IMG/VR virus record: IMGVR_UViG_3300028027_000047
Coordinates: 52,221-116,220 of that record
DNA: 64,000 bases
Direction: 5' to 3' (one strand)
Source of the DNA: a virus
The position numbers and the translations under genes are program-made. The notes below the pieces were generated by a model. It had not been told where the DNA came from. It saw nothing but the letters and a program-made list of their open reading frames with translations, and ran no database searches. Of this stretch, positions 1 to 9,470 are shown piece by piece (the first letter of the stretch is position 1; each line of letters starts with the position of its first letter).

Positions 1-34
1 ATACACTTAGTAGACACAAGAAGGCGGAACACAA

Positions 35-238
35 ATGACAACGAGAGTAAAAGTAGATCTTTCCTTTACTAGAAATCTTGGTAACTATGAAAGCATTAAG
101 ATTGGCGTAGGCATTGAAGATGATGTAAGGCAGGGAGAGACAGTAGAAGCTGCAACAGAAAGAGTATATACTTTTGTTGAGAACAAACTAATTCAAAAAA
201 CAGAAGAGGTCGAGGAAGAGCTAAAGCGTGGCAAATAG
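35..238 (+). CDS. small hypothetical protein
   Basis: A 67-residue acidic protein opening the replication operon. The ATG follows a purine-rich AAGGCGG stretch. The C-terminal half is predicted helical and rich in Glu and Lys. I recognise no family. It overlaps the next gene by 11 nt, so the two are probably translationally coupled and co-transcribed with the helicase and primase genes. Confidence 0.7.
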   Translation: MTTRVKVDLSFTRNLGNYESIKIGVGIEDDVRQGETVEAATERVYTFVENKLIQKTEEVEEELKRGK

Positions 239-551
239 TAAAGAGCCATATATCCTTCTCTCTCTCTATCAAAACCTTTACAAAGAGAAGTATGGTAAGG
301 CCCCATCAATAAACAAGTTCCGTGAAAAATGGGCTATGCAAGATGTGATTGATAGTGTAGGATTTGATCGTGCTAAAGAGTTGCTTGAATACTATTTCAA
401 TCTAACAAAGCACGGACATACTATCCAGTTTTTTTTATACAACTTTGACAAGATGGATACAGTCAGGACTGAGATTGAAAAGGATAAGGCAAAGCGTCGT
501 TTGTTACTAGAGGAAACGAAGAAGATGGTAGAGCAAGGCGGACTAGAGTGA
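228..551 (+). CDS. hypothetical protein upstream of the replicative helicase
   Basis: A 107-residue, mostly helical protein read from a GTG start inside the end of the preceding gene; its last codons overlap the helicase start by 4 nt. It has no cysteine cluster or nucleotide-binding motif. The position directly before a DnaB-type helicase suggests a helicase loader or other replication accessory protein, but that is inference from context only. Confidence 0.65.
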   Translation: MANSKEPYILLSLYQNLYKEKYGKAPSINKFREKWAMQDVIDSVGFDRAKELLEYYFNLTKHGHTIQFFLYNFDKMDTVRTEIEKDKAKRRLLLEETKKMVEQGGLE

Positions 552-1810
552 ATACAGAAGCAGAGTTAATCTCAGCGGTATGCAAAAATAAAGATATTAG
601 TACGCTACTTGCGGATAACGTAGACGATTTATTTACATCACATAAAGATATCTGGGATGGCCTAAAGTCATACTACTATAAGTTTAAAGCCGTACCAGAA
701 GCTGGAATTCTTCAAGAAAAGTTTAAAGACTTTGAGCCAGTAGATGTTAAAGGCCAGACTGGATACTATCTAGACACGCTTAAGAATGAATTTATTTCAA
801 ACAAACTTAAGACTATTATTCTCCGTGCTGGATCATCACTTAAAGAAGATGCTGCCTCAAGAGTTCTTGAGAACATGCAGTCTCAATTAGCTGGCCTCAG
901 CAGGTTCACAAACAATGTTCGAGATCTAGACATAACGGATGCAGATGCAGCAATTAGATATATGGAATTATTAAAGGTACGCTCTGCCGAGATGGGCGGT
1001 TCTCCAGGCATCAAGACTGGTTTTGAGGCCATAGATTTAGCATACCCAACAGGTATGGCTCCAGGCCACCTTATCGTCGCTATTGGCTGGCCAGGACGTG
1101 GTAAGACATGGTTTACATCCTACCTTGCCTGTAAAGCGTGGGAGCAAGGGTTTAAGCCTATGATTGTATCCCTTGAAATGTCACCAGAGAATATGCGTGA
1201 TCGTATTTATACAATGCTTGGCTCTGGACTATTTAAGGCTTCCGATTTTTCAAAGGGAGATATTAATATAGATGACTTCCGCTCATGGTCAACAAAGAAA
1301 TTTGCTGATAAGAATAGCTTTATCCTTATTTCAAATGAGGGCAATACGGAAGTCACACCAGCAACTATTCAAGGAAAGATTGATCAGCATAAGCCAGACT
1401 TAGTTATCCTTGATTATCATCAATTATTTAATGATAACAAGCGAAGCAATTCTGAAGTTGAAAGAAACCGAAATGTTTCTCGTGAATTTAAAATGCTAGC
1501 AGTATCTAACAATATTCCTATTATCGATATCACAGCAGCCACTGCAGATGATGTATCTGATCAGGACAATCCGCCGATGATGTCTCAGGTTGCGTGGTCA
1601 AAAGCTATTGAGTACGATGCCGATATGGCTATGGCCGTACACAGATATCCAGGGACTAACATGATTGAGATTGTGTCACGCAAGAATCGACATGGACATG
1701 AATTTGGTTTATACTTAGATTGGGATATCAACAGGGGTATCGTCAAAGAGATTTATGAGAATCCGTTCCAAAATAATGAATCACAAACCGATAAAAAGAT
1801 TCCAGGTTAG
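548..1810 (+). CDS. DnaB-like replicative DNA helicase
   Basis: A 420-residue RecA-fold ATPase expected to unwind DNA at the phage fork. A Walker A motif (GWPGRGKTW) lies near residues 180-188 and a Walker B (LVILDYHQL) near residue 285, followed by an Arg/His-rich segment typical of DnaB C-terminal domains. The N-terminal 150 residues resemble a short DnaB N-terminal helical domain. The GTG start overlaps the previous gene by 4 nt. The downstream primase supports a primosome role. An alternative is a UvsW/Dda-type helicase, but the spacing of the motifs favours the DnaB/gp41 type. Confidence 0.88.
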   Translation: MNTEAELISAVCKNKDISTLLADNVDDLFTSHKDIWDGLKSYYYKFKAVPEAGILQEKFKDFEPVDVKGQTGYYLDTLKNEFISNKLKTIILRAGSSLKEDAASRVLENMQSQLAGLSRFTNNVRDLDITDADAAIRYMELLKVRSAEMGGSPGIKTGFEAIDLAYPTGMAPGHLIVAIGWPGRGKTWFTSYLACKAWEQGFKPMIVSLEMSPENMRDRIYTMLGSGLFKASDFSKGDINIDDFRSWSTKKFADKNSFILISNEGNTEVTPATIQGKIDQHKPDLVILDYHQLFNDNKRSNSEVERNRNVSREFKMLAVSNNIPIIDITAATADDVSDQDNPPMMSQVAWSKAIEYDADMAMAVHRYPGTNMIEIVSRKNRHGHEFGLYLDWDINRGIVKEIYENPFQNNESQTDKKIPG

Positions 1811-2066
1811 AGTTGAATTTTTAGATGACTCTGATATGGTTCGCATTAAGTATCAATATGAAAGCATGCTTACGCACCAAATGAGAGACAAAGGGTATCT
1901 TAGGGTACTTGACATAGACACTAACTTTTCGGTAGAATTTGATGGCACAACATGGATGTTCTTAATGACACTCTATGGCACTTATGTAGGAAAGAAGACG
2001 GCATGGCGGCACGAAGCAATTACGCAAGGAAAGCTGATACCACGCAATACTCTAAGCAGCATATAA
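1776..2066 (+). CDS. hypothetical protein overlapping helicase and primase
   Basis: A 96-residue protein whose ATG at 1776 lies inside the helicase 3' end and whose last 64 nt overlap the primase gene. It is beta-rich with many aromatic and charged residues and has no known motif. I chose the ATG at 1776 rather than one at 1755 because the latter lies deeper in the helicase frame. It fills an otherwise empty 190-nt gap between helicase and primase, which supports it being real. Confidence 0.6.
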   Translation: MNHKPIKRFQVRVEFLDDSDMVRIKYQYESMLTHQMRDKGYLRVLDIDTNFSVEFDGTTWMFLMTLYGTYVGKKTAWRHEAITQGKLIPRNTLSSI

Positions 2067-3007
2067 AGGCGATTGTAAAAAGCCTTGGCTTACAGGTAGC
2101 GGGTGAAACAGATATAGAGATCTCTTTCTACTGCCCATTTCATTCCAATAGACATAGTGCTAGCTGCAGCATAAGTAAAACAACTGGTGCATGGCTATGC
2201 TTTAATCCATCCTGTGGTGAAACTGGATCGCTGATAGAGATAGTTAAAAGAGTTTTGCATAAGAATGATTTTGAAGCTATGAGATACGTATATTCAAAAG
2301 AGGCAGAGACACTAGAAAACTTTGATGATCTTCTAAACGATATGTTAGAAGACAAGCCAGACTTTGTAGAGTTCCCAGAAGAGATACTAAAGAATTTATA
2401 TAACGACCTGATTGCCAGTCCAGAGGCACAAAATTATTTTAAGTCTAGGGGCATTGATATGTCTTCGATAGCGCACTTTTCTTTAGGCTATTCCCCAAAG
2501 CAAGACATGGTTACTGTTCCAGTACACAGCCCAGACGGCCTTGCAGTTGGTATTGTTGGCAGATCAATATCAGAAAAGAAATTTAAGAACAGTACTAATT
2601 TACCAAGAAGTAAAACTATGTTTAACATTCACCGTGCTAAAAAAATAGGTGACAATGTTATTATTGTAGAGTCTAGCTTTGATGCAATCCGTGTGCATCA
2701 GGCTGGATTCCCCAATGTTATTGCAACACTTGGTGGCCATATATCCACAGAAAACTTGGCATTAATAAATAGATATTTTAATAAGGTTACTCTAATGACT
2801 GATGCGGACCACGCTGGGCGTGAGCTTGCCAATAGCATAGTCTCTAGATTAAACAATAAAGACCTCTTGTGGGCTTCGTATGAATATGGTAAGATATATC
2901 CACATGATGCAAAAGATGCTGGCGATATGACCGAAGAGGAAATTAAAGCCTGTATTAAAAACGCAGTTTCCAATATTGAATATCAATCTTGGACCCATCA
3001 AAAATAA
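2003..3007 (+). CDS. DnaG-like primase with zinc finger and TOPRIM domain
   Basis: A 334-residue primase. The N-terminal zinc-binding region shows the CHC2 pattern (CPFHSNRHSAS, then C-F-N-P-S-C around residues 35-65). The TOPRIM domain shows the catalytic Glu in VIIVESSFDA and the DADHAG motif. I place the start at ATG 2003, behind an AGGAAAGA ribosome-binding site, rather than at 1952, which would overlap the preceding gene further. It makes RNA primers for the phage replisome together with the upstream helicase. Confidence 0.88.
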   Translation: MAARSNYARKADTTQYSKQHIKAIVKSLGLQVAGETDIEISFYCPFHSNRHSASCSISKTTGAWLCFNPSCGETGSLIEIVKRVLHKNDFEAMRYVYSKEAETLENFDDLLNDMLEDKPDFVEFPEEILKNLYNDLIASPEAQNYFKSRGIDMSSIAHFSLGYSPKQDMVTVPVHSPDGLAVGIVGRSISEKKFKNSTNLPRSKTMFNIHRAKKIGDNVIIVESSFDAIRVHQAGFPNVIATLGGHISTENLALINRYFNKVTLMTDADHAGRELANSIVSRLNNKDLLWASYEYGKIYPHDAKDAGDMTEEEIKACIKNAVSNIEYQSWTHQK

Positions 3008-3049
3008 TAAACAGATGGATTTATACCATCAACTACAAAGGAGAAATAT

Positions 3050-3721
3050 ATGGGAATAGTAAAAGGTCTAAAAGATCTTAATAAAGTTATGGACAAACCA
3101 CAATCAAGTGGTGGCGAAGGCACAAAGGGTCGCTGGGTAAAGTTAGAGGATGCAGAAAGCGTAAAGATTCGCTTCTTGCAGGAACTAGATCCAGACTCAC
3201 CAACATACAACGAAAAGGCTGGTCTAGGATTTATTGCTGTAGAGCACACAAATCCAAAAGATTATCGCCGTAAGGGTCTTTGCACAATGGAAGACCAAGG
3301 CAAGTGCTACGGATGTGAGCAACACCGTAAAGATTACAAGGCGGGATGGAAGGGTCGTTCACGACTTTACATTAATGTTCTTGTTGACGATGGCAAGGAA
3401 GATCCATACGTGGCTATTCTTTCTCAGGGATCAAGTGGTAAAACAATTACCCCAACACTAATTGAATATGCTGGCGAAATGGGAAGCATCACTAATCTGA
3501 TGTGGCGTGTTAAGCGTTCTGGAACAAAGACAGATACAAGTTACACAATCATTCCTTTAGCAAAAGATGAGGCTGCTTTTGATGCTTCATCACTAGAACT
3601 GTTTGAGCTTGAAACAGCAGCAGTTCGTGACATGCCTTATACAGAACAAGAAGCTTTCTTTGCTGGCGAAAGTACTCATGCAGATGAGCCTTCAGCAACT
3701 AGCAGCAACTTAGACTGGTAA
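3050..3721 (+). CDS. single-stranded DNA-binding protein, gp32-like
   Basis: A 223-residue protein with an OB-type core, a cysteine/histidine cluster (C-x6-C-x2-C-x2-H near residues 77-92) like the zinc site of T4 gp32, and an acidic C-terminal tail ending S-N-L-D-W, the usual tail for recruiting replication partners. An AAGGAG ribosome-binding site precedes the ATG. It lies between primase and polymerase genes and is followed by a strong terminator, so it ends the first replication transcript. Confidence 0.75.
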   Translation: MGIVKGLKDLNKVMDKPQSSGGEGTKGRWVKLEDAESVKIRFLQELDPDSPTYNEKAGLGFIAVEHTNPKDYRRKGLCTMEDQGKCYGCEQHRKDYKAGWKGRSRLYINVLVDDGKEDPYVAILSQGSSGKTITPTLIEYAGEMGSITNLMWRVKRSGTKTDTSYTIIPLAKDEAAFDASSLELFELETAAVRDMPYTEQEAFFAGESTHADEPSATSSNLDW

Positions 3722-3735
3722 AAAATTAAATAGCG

Positions 3736-3763
3736 GGGGCAGTCTATTGACTGCCCCTGTATT
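3736..3763 (+). terminator. rho-independent-like hairpin after the SSB gene
   Basis: A perfect 9-bp stem (GGGGCAGTC with GACTGCCCC) around a 4-nt loop, followed by a T/A-rich run. The right arm also supplies the -35 hexamer of the next promoter. Confidence 0.75.
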
Positions 3764-3775
3764 ATTTAGTAGAAT
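3747..3775 (+). promoter_or_regulatory. sigma70-type promoter, leaderless architecture
   Basis: TTGACT, 17-nt spacer, TAGAAT. The -10 box ends 6 nt before the ATG at 3782, so transcription should start on the start codon. The -35 box lies in the loop and right arm of the upstream terminator. Confidence 0.75.
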
Positions 3776-3781
3776 GACAAC

Positions 3782-3988
3782 ATGATCTCATACGAAATAC
3801 CAGATCCTTTTGATACTTTTGTGGCGCACAAGTATAAAGACTATAAGGGAATGCTCTATGACTTCTTTGCAAAAGAATGGCATTTAAAGGCAGCTTGTTG
3901 TGGCGAAGATTTATATGCACCAAATAAAAAAACAATGACAAAGATTAGACTTTATCATACTAGAAACGAATGCATGGGCGGATATTAA
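3782..3988 (+). CDS. hypothetical protein upstream of DNA polymerase
   Basis: A 68-residue protein, probably translated from a leaderless mRNA. It contains an adjacent Cys pair and another Cys near the C-terminus, and many Lys and Tyr residues. No family recognised. It ends in a TAATG overlap with the polymerase start, so it heads the polymerase operon. Confidence 0.65.
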   Translation: MISYEIPDPFDTFVAHKYKDYKGMLYDFFAKEWHLKAACCGEDLYAPNKKTMTKIRLYHTRNECMGGY

Positions 3989-6900
3989 TGAGTTTTACAC
4001 ACCTACATGTTCATTCATACTATTCATTAATGGATGGACTAAATTCACCTAAAGAATTATGCCAAGCAGCGTTAGATGCTGGGCAAACTGCGATTGCAAT
4101 TACAGACCATGGTACTCTCTCGTCACACAGAGATATGCAAATTGCCGCAAAGGAAACTGGCATTAAGCCAATTCTTGGTGTTGAGGCGTACATTTCTCCA
4201 ACCGATAGGTTTGACAGATCATCTAAAACAGATAAGTCTATTCAGGCCTACAACCATATTATTTTGCTAGCGAAAAATAAAAAGGGGCTGGAGAACATAA
4301 ACATTCTGCAAGAGCTTGCTTGGAACGAAGGCTTTTATCATAAGCCACGCATTGATAGAGAGGTTTTAAATGAGTACAAAGAAGGCATTATCGTTCTTTC
4401 TGGATGTCTTAATGGTCTTATTTCGAAGTGCATTGAAAAGGGTGAGTTCGAAGAAGCAAGGTCTATCTTACAAAATTTTAAGAAAAATTTTGCTGAGGAT
4501 TTCTATATTGAAGTGCAGTCTCACAATCCCGAAGAAATAAATTCAAAGCTTCTTGAATTAGCCGATGAACTTAAAATTAAGGCGGTGGCAACAGGAGATG
4601 CCCATTTTGCTAAAGAAGAAGACAGAATTCTAGAAGAAGCATTACTCATTCTATCAACATCTCCAAAGGCTGATAAAGATATGGACTTTGATATCTCCAG
4701 AAATATGAAGGATATGTTAGATAGATTTAACTATCTTTATCCTGACCGTAGAATCTCATTCCAGGATATGAATTTGTTTATTCAAAGCCGTTCCGAGATA
4801 GAGGCAGACTTTAATAAAGCTGGGATTAATCGAACAGACATCTATGAAAATACAATGGAAATTGCAGATAAGGTTGGAGACTATGACTTCTACCAGGGCC
4901 TGGACCTACTGCCAGTCCCGAAGACTGATGCCGATGAAAGACTAAGGGAGTTGGCTGAAAAGGGCTTACAGAGGCTTCAGAAGGCTTCAGACCCTATTTA
5001 TATGGACAGGCTTAACGAAGAGCTTGGGATTATTGCCAAGAAAAATTTTGCTTCGTATTTCCTTGTTGTTGGAGATATGATTAATTGGGCTAAAGAAAAT
5101 AATATTATGGTTGGGCCTGGGCGTGGTTCTGCCGCTGGATCTTTAGTTTGTTATACATTAGGAATTACTGATGTGGATCCAATTAAGTACGACCTACTGT
5201 TCTTTAGATTTATTAATGAAGAGCGTAATGACTTTCCAGATATTGATACTGACTTTGAAGACCGCAGAAGAAAAGAAGTTAAAGATTATTTAAAGAAAAG
5301 GTTCAAGCACGTTGCTTCTATTTCTACATACACTTATTTTAAAGATAAGGGTGTTGTTAGAGATGCTGCTCGTGTATTTATGGTTCCTCTTCAAGAAGTT
5401 AATCGTGCACTAAAATCTGTAGATACATTTGAAGACTTTATAGATTCTCCAAATACAAAAGAATTTAGAATGCGCTACCCAGAAGTTGTTTGGCTTGCCG
5501 ATAGACTTCGTGGAAGAATCAGATCAGTAGGCGTACACGCTGCTGGTGTTGTTGTTGCAAAAGATGATTTAAGAAAGTTTGCGCCAGTTGAATCTCGTGA
5601 AGACTCTCAAGATAAAGTATCGGGAAGAATTCCAGTCGTCGCATACGACATGGATACGGTTGCAGATATAGGTCTTATTAAGCTAGATGCACTAGGTCTT
5701 AAGACTTTGTCTGTGATCTCTGATACATTGAAGTCGATTAAAGATAGGCACGGCAAGACAATTAATCTTTCCGAAATGACTATGGATGACGCCAATGTTT
5801 ACAAGATGTTGAACGATGGGTATACAAAGGGTGTATTCCAAGCAGAAGCAACTCCTTACACAAACCTTTTGATTAAGATGGGTATAGATAAGTTTGAAGA
5901 TCTTGCTGCTTCTAATGCACTTGTGCGCCCTGGCGCAATGAATACAGTGGGTGCAGCCTACATTAGTCGCAAGAATGGCAACGAAGCTGTGGACTACATG
6001 CACACAATCATGAAGCCTTTTACCGAGAATACATATGGTGTTATTATATATCAAGAGCAAGTTATGCAGGCATGCGTACACTTGGGCGGTATGACTTGGG
6101 CAGAGGCTGATAAGGTCCGCAAGATTATTGGAAAGAAAAAGGATGCAAAAGAGTTTGACCAGTTCAAAGATAAGTTTATTGCTGGGGCTTCAGAACACAT
6201 TACTAAGAAAAAAGCCGAAGCGCTATGGCATGATTTTGAAGCGCATGCTGGTTATTCTTTTAACCGTTCCCATGCTGTTGCTTACTCTATGCTTAGTTAT
6301 TATACTGCTTGGCTTAAGTTTTATTATCCGCTTGAGTTCATGTTTTCAATTCTTAAAAATGAAAATGATAAAGACGCAAGAACAGAATATTTAATTGAGT
6401 CAAAAAGACTTGGGCTAAAAGTACTGCTACCTCATATCAATGAGTCCCAGGTTTATTTTTCTTTACAAGATAATGCAATTAGATTTGGATTGGCTGAAGT
6501 AAAGTTTATTTCAGACAGTATTGCAAACAAGATAATAGAAAGAAGACCGTTCAGTGACTATGCTGACTTTATTGATAAGGCATCGAAAAAGGGTTCTGGC
6601 ATTAATAGCCGTGCTATTGCTGCTCTTAACTCCATCGGCGGTGCTGCGTTTACTGATAACAAAAGGCAAGGAAATGAAAAAGACAATTACTATGAATACT
6701 TAGGTATTCCAACATTTAATCTTGAAGGAATTCCTCCAAGGATTAAAGCTCAGGCAAGACCAATTGAAGAGTTTGACGATCTTGGTTCATTTGTAATGTT
6801 TGGAATGGCTAAGTCCATCAAGCGTGGAAATGGGTGGGCTAGAGTTGAGCTAGTTGATGAGACTGGTTCTGTTGGTTTATTCCATACTGAGCAAACACAA

Positions 6901-7257
6901 ATTGAAACAGGACAGATGTATTTTATTCTAGTTGGAGACAACAGAATAGCTAGGTATATAAAGGTGTCCGATATAAGCCCAGACTCTAGTGACCTATTTG
7001 TTGATTATCTGTACAGAAAAAAGTATGATCTTGAAGAAGACGAGTACATTGTGGTAAACTTTACACCTTACACAACCAAGGCTGGGAAGCAAATGAGCCA
7101 CATCGTCTTATCGGACAGAGACAAAAAGTTAACAAGAGCTATTGCTTTCCCAGCAATGTATAAAATGACTTTAGCAAAAATGCGAGAAGGAATGAAATGT
7201 AAAGTGACGTTAGCTAAACTAGATGACGGGACATTAAATATCAAGGAGATAAAATGA
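3988..7257 (+). CDS. DNA polymerase III alpha subunit (DnaE-like)
   Basis: A 1089-residue C-family replicative DNA polymerase. The N-terminal PHP domain has the metal-binding HLHVHS motif at residues 4-9. The palm shows GPGRGSAAGS near residue 376 and the catalytic PDIDTDF motif near residue 418. A helix-hairpin-helix and an OB-like domain follow at the C-terminus. It is close to bacterial DnaE length. I start it at ATG 3988, overlapping the previous stop, not at an upstream in-frame ATG at 3970. No separate proofreading exonuclease gene is visible, so the intact PHP motif may matter for fidelity. Confidence 0.95.
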   Translation: MSFTHLHVHSYYSLMDGLNSPKELCQAALDAGQTAIAITDHGTLSSHRDMQIAAKETGIKPILGVEAYISPTDRFDRSSKTDKSIQAYNHIILLAKNKKGLENINILQELAWNEGFYHKPRIDREVLNEYKEGIIVLSGCLNGLISKCIEKGEFEEARSILQNFKKNFAEDFYIEVQSHNPEEINSKLLELADELKIKAVATGDAHFAKEEDRILEEALLILSTSPKADKDMDFDISRNMKDMLDRFNYLYPDRRISFQDMNLFIQSRSEIEADFNKAGINRTDIYENTMEIADKVGDYDFYQGLDLLPVPKTDADERLRELAEKGLQRLQKASDPIYMDRLNEELGIIAKKNFASYFLVVGDMINWAKENNIMVGPGRGSAAGSLVCYTLGITDVDPIKYDLLFFRFINEERNDFPDIDTDFEDRRRKEVKDYLKKRFKHVASISTYTYFKDKGVVRDAARVFMVPLQEVNRALKSVDTFEDFIDSPNTKEFRMRYPEVVWLADRLRGRIRSVGVHAAGVVVAKDDLRKFAPVESREDSQDKVSGRIPVVAYDMDTVADIGLIKLDALGLKTLSVISDTLKSIKDRHGKTINLSEMTMDDANVYKMLNDGYTKGVFQAEATPYTNLLIKMGIDKFEDLAASNALVRPGAMNTVGAAYISRKNGNEAVDYMHTIMKPFTENTYGVIIYQEQVMQACVHLGGMTWAEADKVRKIIGKKKDAKEFDQFKDKFIAGASEHITKKKAEALWHDFEAHAGYSFNRSHAVAYSMLSYYTAWLKFYYPLEFMFSILKNENDKDARTEYLIESKRLGLKVLLPHINESQVYFSLQDNAIRFGLAEVKFISDSIANKIIERRPFSDYADFIDKASKKGSGINSRAIAALNSIGGAAFTDNKRQGNEKDNYYEYLGIPTFNLEGIPPRIKAQARPIEEFDDLGSFVMFGMAKSIKRGNGWARVELVDETGSVGLFHTEQTQIETGQMYFILVGDNRIARYIKVSDISPDSSDLFVDYLYRKKYDLEEDEYIVVNFTPYTTKAGKQMSHIVLSDRDKKLTRAIAFPAMYKMTLAKMREGMKCKVTLAKLDDGTLNIKEIK

Positions 7258-7505
7258 CAGAAGACATTAAAGTAAGTACAGCAGAAGATGTATTTGGCGC
7301 ACTTAGTGTACCAAAGATTTTGATTGCTGCCCTAGAAACACTTGGCACAATCACTGTGTCAACAGACTTATTTATGAATGCAGCAACGGATGACCAAGAG
7401 CTTAAAGTTGATTATAATTCAGATGATCAAACATTTACATTTACACTAAAAGGAAAAGATGAATCAGGGACAGATAACGACCAGCTCATTACAGACTTCG
7501 AGTAA
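7254..7505 (+). CDS. hypothetical acidic protein
   Basis: An 83-residue, strongly acidic protein overlapping the polymerase stop by 4 nt and the next gene by 47 nt. It has a predicted helical front and a beta-rich back half with repeated Asp. No family recognised. Its position suggests a polymerase or nucleotide-pool accessory role, which is only a guess. Confidence 0.65.
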   Translation: MTEDIKVSTAEDVFGALSVPKILIAALETLGTITVSTDLFMNAATDDQELKVDYNSDDQTFTFTLKGKDESGTDNDQLITDFE

Positions 7506-7848
7506 AGATCTAGAGCTTGTGACTGATTATGGACTAGACGTCCTGTCAGCATTATTGCATGAGACGGCAATTGAAAAAGGTTTTTGGGATAAGCCAAAAA
7601 ACTTTGATGTGCTTGGAAATAAGTTGGCTTTAATACACTCGGAAGTAACTGAAGTTCTTGAAGCTATTAGAAAGAATAAAGGCTCGGAAGAAATTGTAGA
7701 AGAGATGGTCGACATCTTAATTAGAACTCTTGACCTATATGCATCAATGCGTAACGGTGGATTTGTAGAACATAGTTTAGATGAAGTTTTATTTAAAAAA
7801 ATGGAAATTAATAAAGAAAGACCAAGGCTTCACGGCAATTTATTTTAA
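7459..7848 (+). CDS. MazG-like nucleotide pyrophosphohydrolase
   Basis: A 129-residue all-helical protein with the MazG-type metal-binding pattern: an E-x2-E pair in a helix around HSEVTEVLEA (about residues 59-68) and a second helix with E-x3-D in EEMVDILIRTLD (about residues 81-92). Such enzymes hydrolyse (d)NTPs to monophosphates or act on alarmones. The start has an AAAGGA site 5 nt upstream despite the long overlap with the previous gene. Exact substrate cannot be told from sequence. Confidence 0.75.
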   Translation: MNQGQITTSSLQTSSKDLELVTDYGLDVLSALLHETAIEKGFWDKPKNFDVLGNKLALIHSEVTEVLEAIRKNKGSEEIVEEMVDILIRTLDLYASMRNGGFVEHSLDEVLFKKMEINKERPRLHGNLF

Positions 7849-7857
7849 TGATATAAT
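7849..7857 (+). promoter_or_regulatory. extended -10 promoter before recA
   Basis: TGA followed by TATAAT (7852-7857), an extended -10. The ATG is 21 nt further on behind an AAAGAAAGAG leader, so this gene is not leaderless. No clear -35 box. Confidence 0.55.
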
Positions 7858-7878
7858 TGTATAAAAGAAAGAGAATAA

Positions 7879-8883
7879 ATGACTATAGCGATAGACGATA
7901 TCCTAGCGGCACTAGATCCAAAAACAAGAGCAAGAGTTAAAGCAGCACAAGATGTAAAAGTAGAAAAGCAAAAGACACCAAGCATTGGCCTAAACATGGC
8001 ATTAAAGGGAGGTCTTGGCTACGGAAGACAGGTTCTTGTTTGGGGAAATAAATCCGCAGGAAAGTCTTCATTCTGTTTACAGATGATTGCGCTTGCTCAA
8101 AAAGAAGGCAAGACTTGTGCATGGATTGACGCCGAAGCATCATACGATCAGGCTTGGGCTGAGATGCTTGGGGTAGATTCCTCTTCCCTTATCTATTCAC
8201 CAGCTAAAACAGTTAATGATATGGTTGATGTTGCTACAAAGCTAATGGATGCTGGTGTTGATATTATTGTAGTAGATTCTATATCTGCCCTACTGCCAGC
8301 CATTTATTTTGAAAAAGATGGTAATGAAATGAAAGATTTGCAAGACACAAAGCAAATCGGCGCTGAAGCAAAGGATATGACTCACGCAGTCAAGATGTTA
8401 AACTATGCAAACAAGAACACACTATTGGTACTCATCTCACAACAAAGAAATCAGTTTGGATCTATGCATGCCTCCCACATACCGACAGGAGGAATGGCAG
8501 TCAAGTTCTTCTCTTCCACCGTCATTAAGCTTTGGTCTTCTGAGGCTGAAGCTAATGCTATCAAAGCAGGCGTTAAGGTTGGTGACAAGATTATTGAACA
8601 AAGAGTTGGCAGACCAGTCAATTGGATTATTGATTACAACAAGCTCGGCCCCCCTAACTTATCTGGACAATACGATTTCTACTACCAAGGAGAATCTCTA
8701 GGAGTTGATCTTGTTGGAGAGACTCTGGATGTCGCAGAAATGGTTGGCGCTATAGAAAAGGGCGGCGCTTGGTACACTATAAATGGAGAAAGATTACAGG
8801 GTCGTGCAAAAGCTGTCACATACTTAAAAGATAATCCAAAGGTTGTTGATCAGCTAATTAAGGACATTGATGCCAAATCTTAA
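7879..8883 (+). CDS. recA: RecA-like recombinase
   Basis: A 334-residue strand-exchange ATPase. Walker A GNKSAGKSS is at residues 56-64 and Walker B is in VDIIVVDSIS near residue 130. The L1/L2 region contains the ISQQRNQFG segment expected after the ATPase core. It is close to bacterial RecA length but lacks much of the C-terminal acidic tail. It has its own extended -10 promoter and overlaps the next small gene. It should act in phage recombination and repair with the Cas4-like nuclease and RuvC-like resolvase downstream. Confidence 0.92.
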   Translation: MTIAIDDILAALDPKTRARVKAAQDVKVEKQKTPSIGLNMALKGGLGYGRQVLVWGNKSAGKSSFCLQMIALAQKEGKTCAWIDAEASYDQAWAEMLGVDSSSLIYSPAKTVNDMVDVATKLMDAGVDIIVVDSISALLPAIYFEKDGNEMKDLQDTKQIGAEAKDMTHAVKMLNYANKNTLLVLISQQRNQFGSMHASHIPTGGMAVKFFSSTVIKLWSSEAEANAIKAGVKVGDKIIEQRVGRPVNWIIDYNKLGPPNLSGQYDFYYQGESLGVDLVGETLDVAEMVGAIEKGGAWYTINGERLQGRAKAVTYLKDNPKVVDQLIKDIDAKS

Positions 8884-9067
8884 TGAATTTTTAAAAAATA
8901 TTAATGTTGAAGAAAATATTCTTGATGAAAATATTCAAATAATAAAACAGATGAGGCCTTGCTCAAAGTGTGATTTATATGTTGAGTCATATGAATTCAA
9001 CACAAATTCCATGGAGATGTACTGGAAATGTAAGGATGGGCATGAGACAAGGTATAGTGTTGGCTGA
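8870..9067 (+). CDS. small zinc-ribbon-like protein
   Basis: A 65-residue protein with a CSKCD motif and a later W-K-C-K-D-G-H, fitting one zinc site (Cys3His or similar). The ATG at 8870 overlaps the recA end; a TTG three bases earlier is possible but less likely. No family recognised. Confidence 0.65.
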   Translation: MPNLNEFLKNINVEENILDENIQIIKQMRPCSKCDLYVESYEFNTNSMEMYWKCKDGHETRYSVG

Positions 9068-9369
9068 TGTCAGAAAGATCAGAAGTCAAAAGGGATGGGG
9101 CTAAGGCTCAAAAAAACAGTGGGCGTGGAGATTATCAAAAGGGCGACGCTCAATGGAAACAGTTCCTTGTTGATTATAAAGAAGCAGGATCATCATTCAC
9201 TTTAAATAAAGACATCTGGGCAAAGATATGCACAGATACATTTAAAGTAAATAGAGATATGTACCCAGCGTTAAAAATTATTATAGGTAAAGACTCCAAG
9301 GTTCGACTTGGAATTATCGAGTGGGCAGTTCTTGAAGAGCTGATTCAGTTTTGGGAGAACAACCAGTGA
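9067..9369 (+). CDS. possible PD-(D/E)XK nuclease or resolvase-like protein
   Basis: A 100-residue protein starting on the last base of the previous stop. It has a charged, Gly-rich N-terminus, an Asp in GDAQWKQ, and FLVDYKEAGSSF, which resembles the D-x-K end of a small Holliday-junction-resolvase-type nuclease core, then a helical C-terminus. The match is by eye and weak; an unrelated DNA-binding protein is possible. Its place between recA and other recombination genes fits a nuclease role. Confidence 0.4.
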   Translation: MSERSEVKRDGAKAQKNSGRGDYQKGDAQWKQFLVDYKEAGSSFTLNKDIWAKICTDTFKVNRDMYPALKIIIGKDSKVRLGIIEWAVLEELIQFWENNQ

Positions 9370-9371
9370 CT

Positions 9372-9470
9372 ATGTTTTTATTTGGATTAATGGTAGGATT
9401 TATTATTGGGTATCCAGTCGGACTATTCATTGACAAGTGGGATAAGAGGATTAAAAATGGCGGAAGATAA
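9372..9470 (+). CDS. single-span membrane micro-protein
   Basis: A 32-residue protein consisting of one hydrophobic segment (about residues 2-19) and a short Lys/Arg-rich tail. A GTG at 9366 in frame would add two residues and overlap the previous stop. It overlaps the next gene by 14 nt. No function assigned. Confidence 0.55.
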   Translation: MFLFGLMVGFIIGYPVGLFIDKWDKRIKNGGR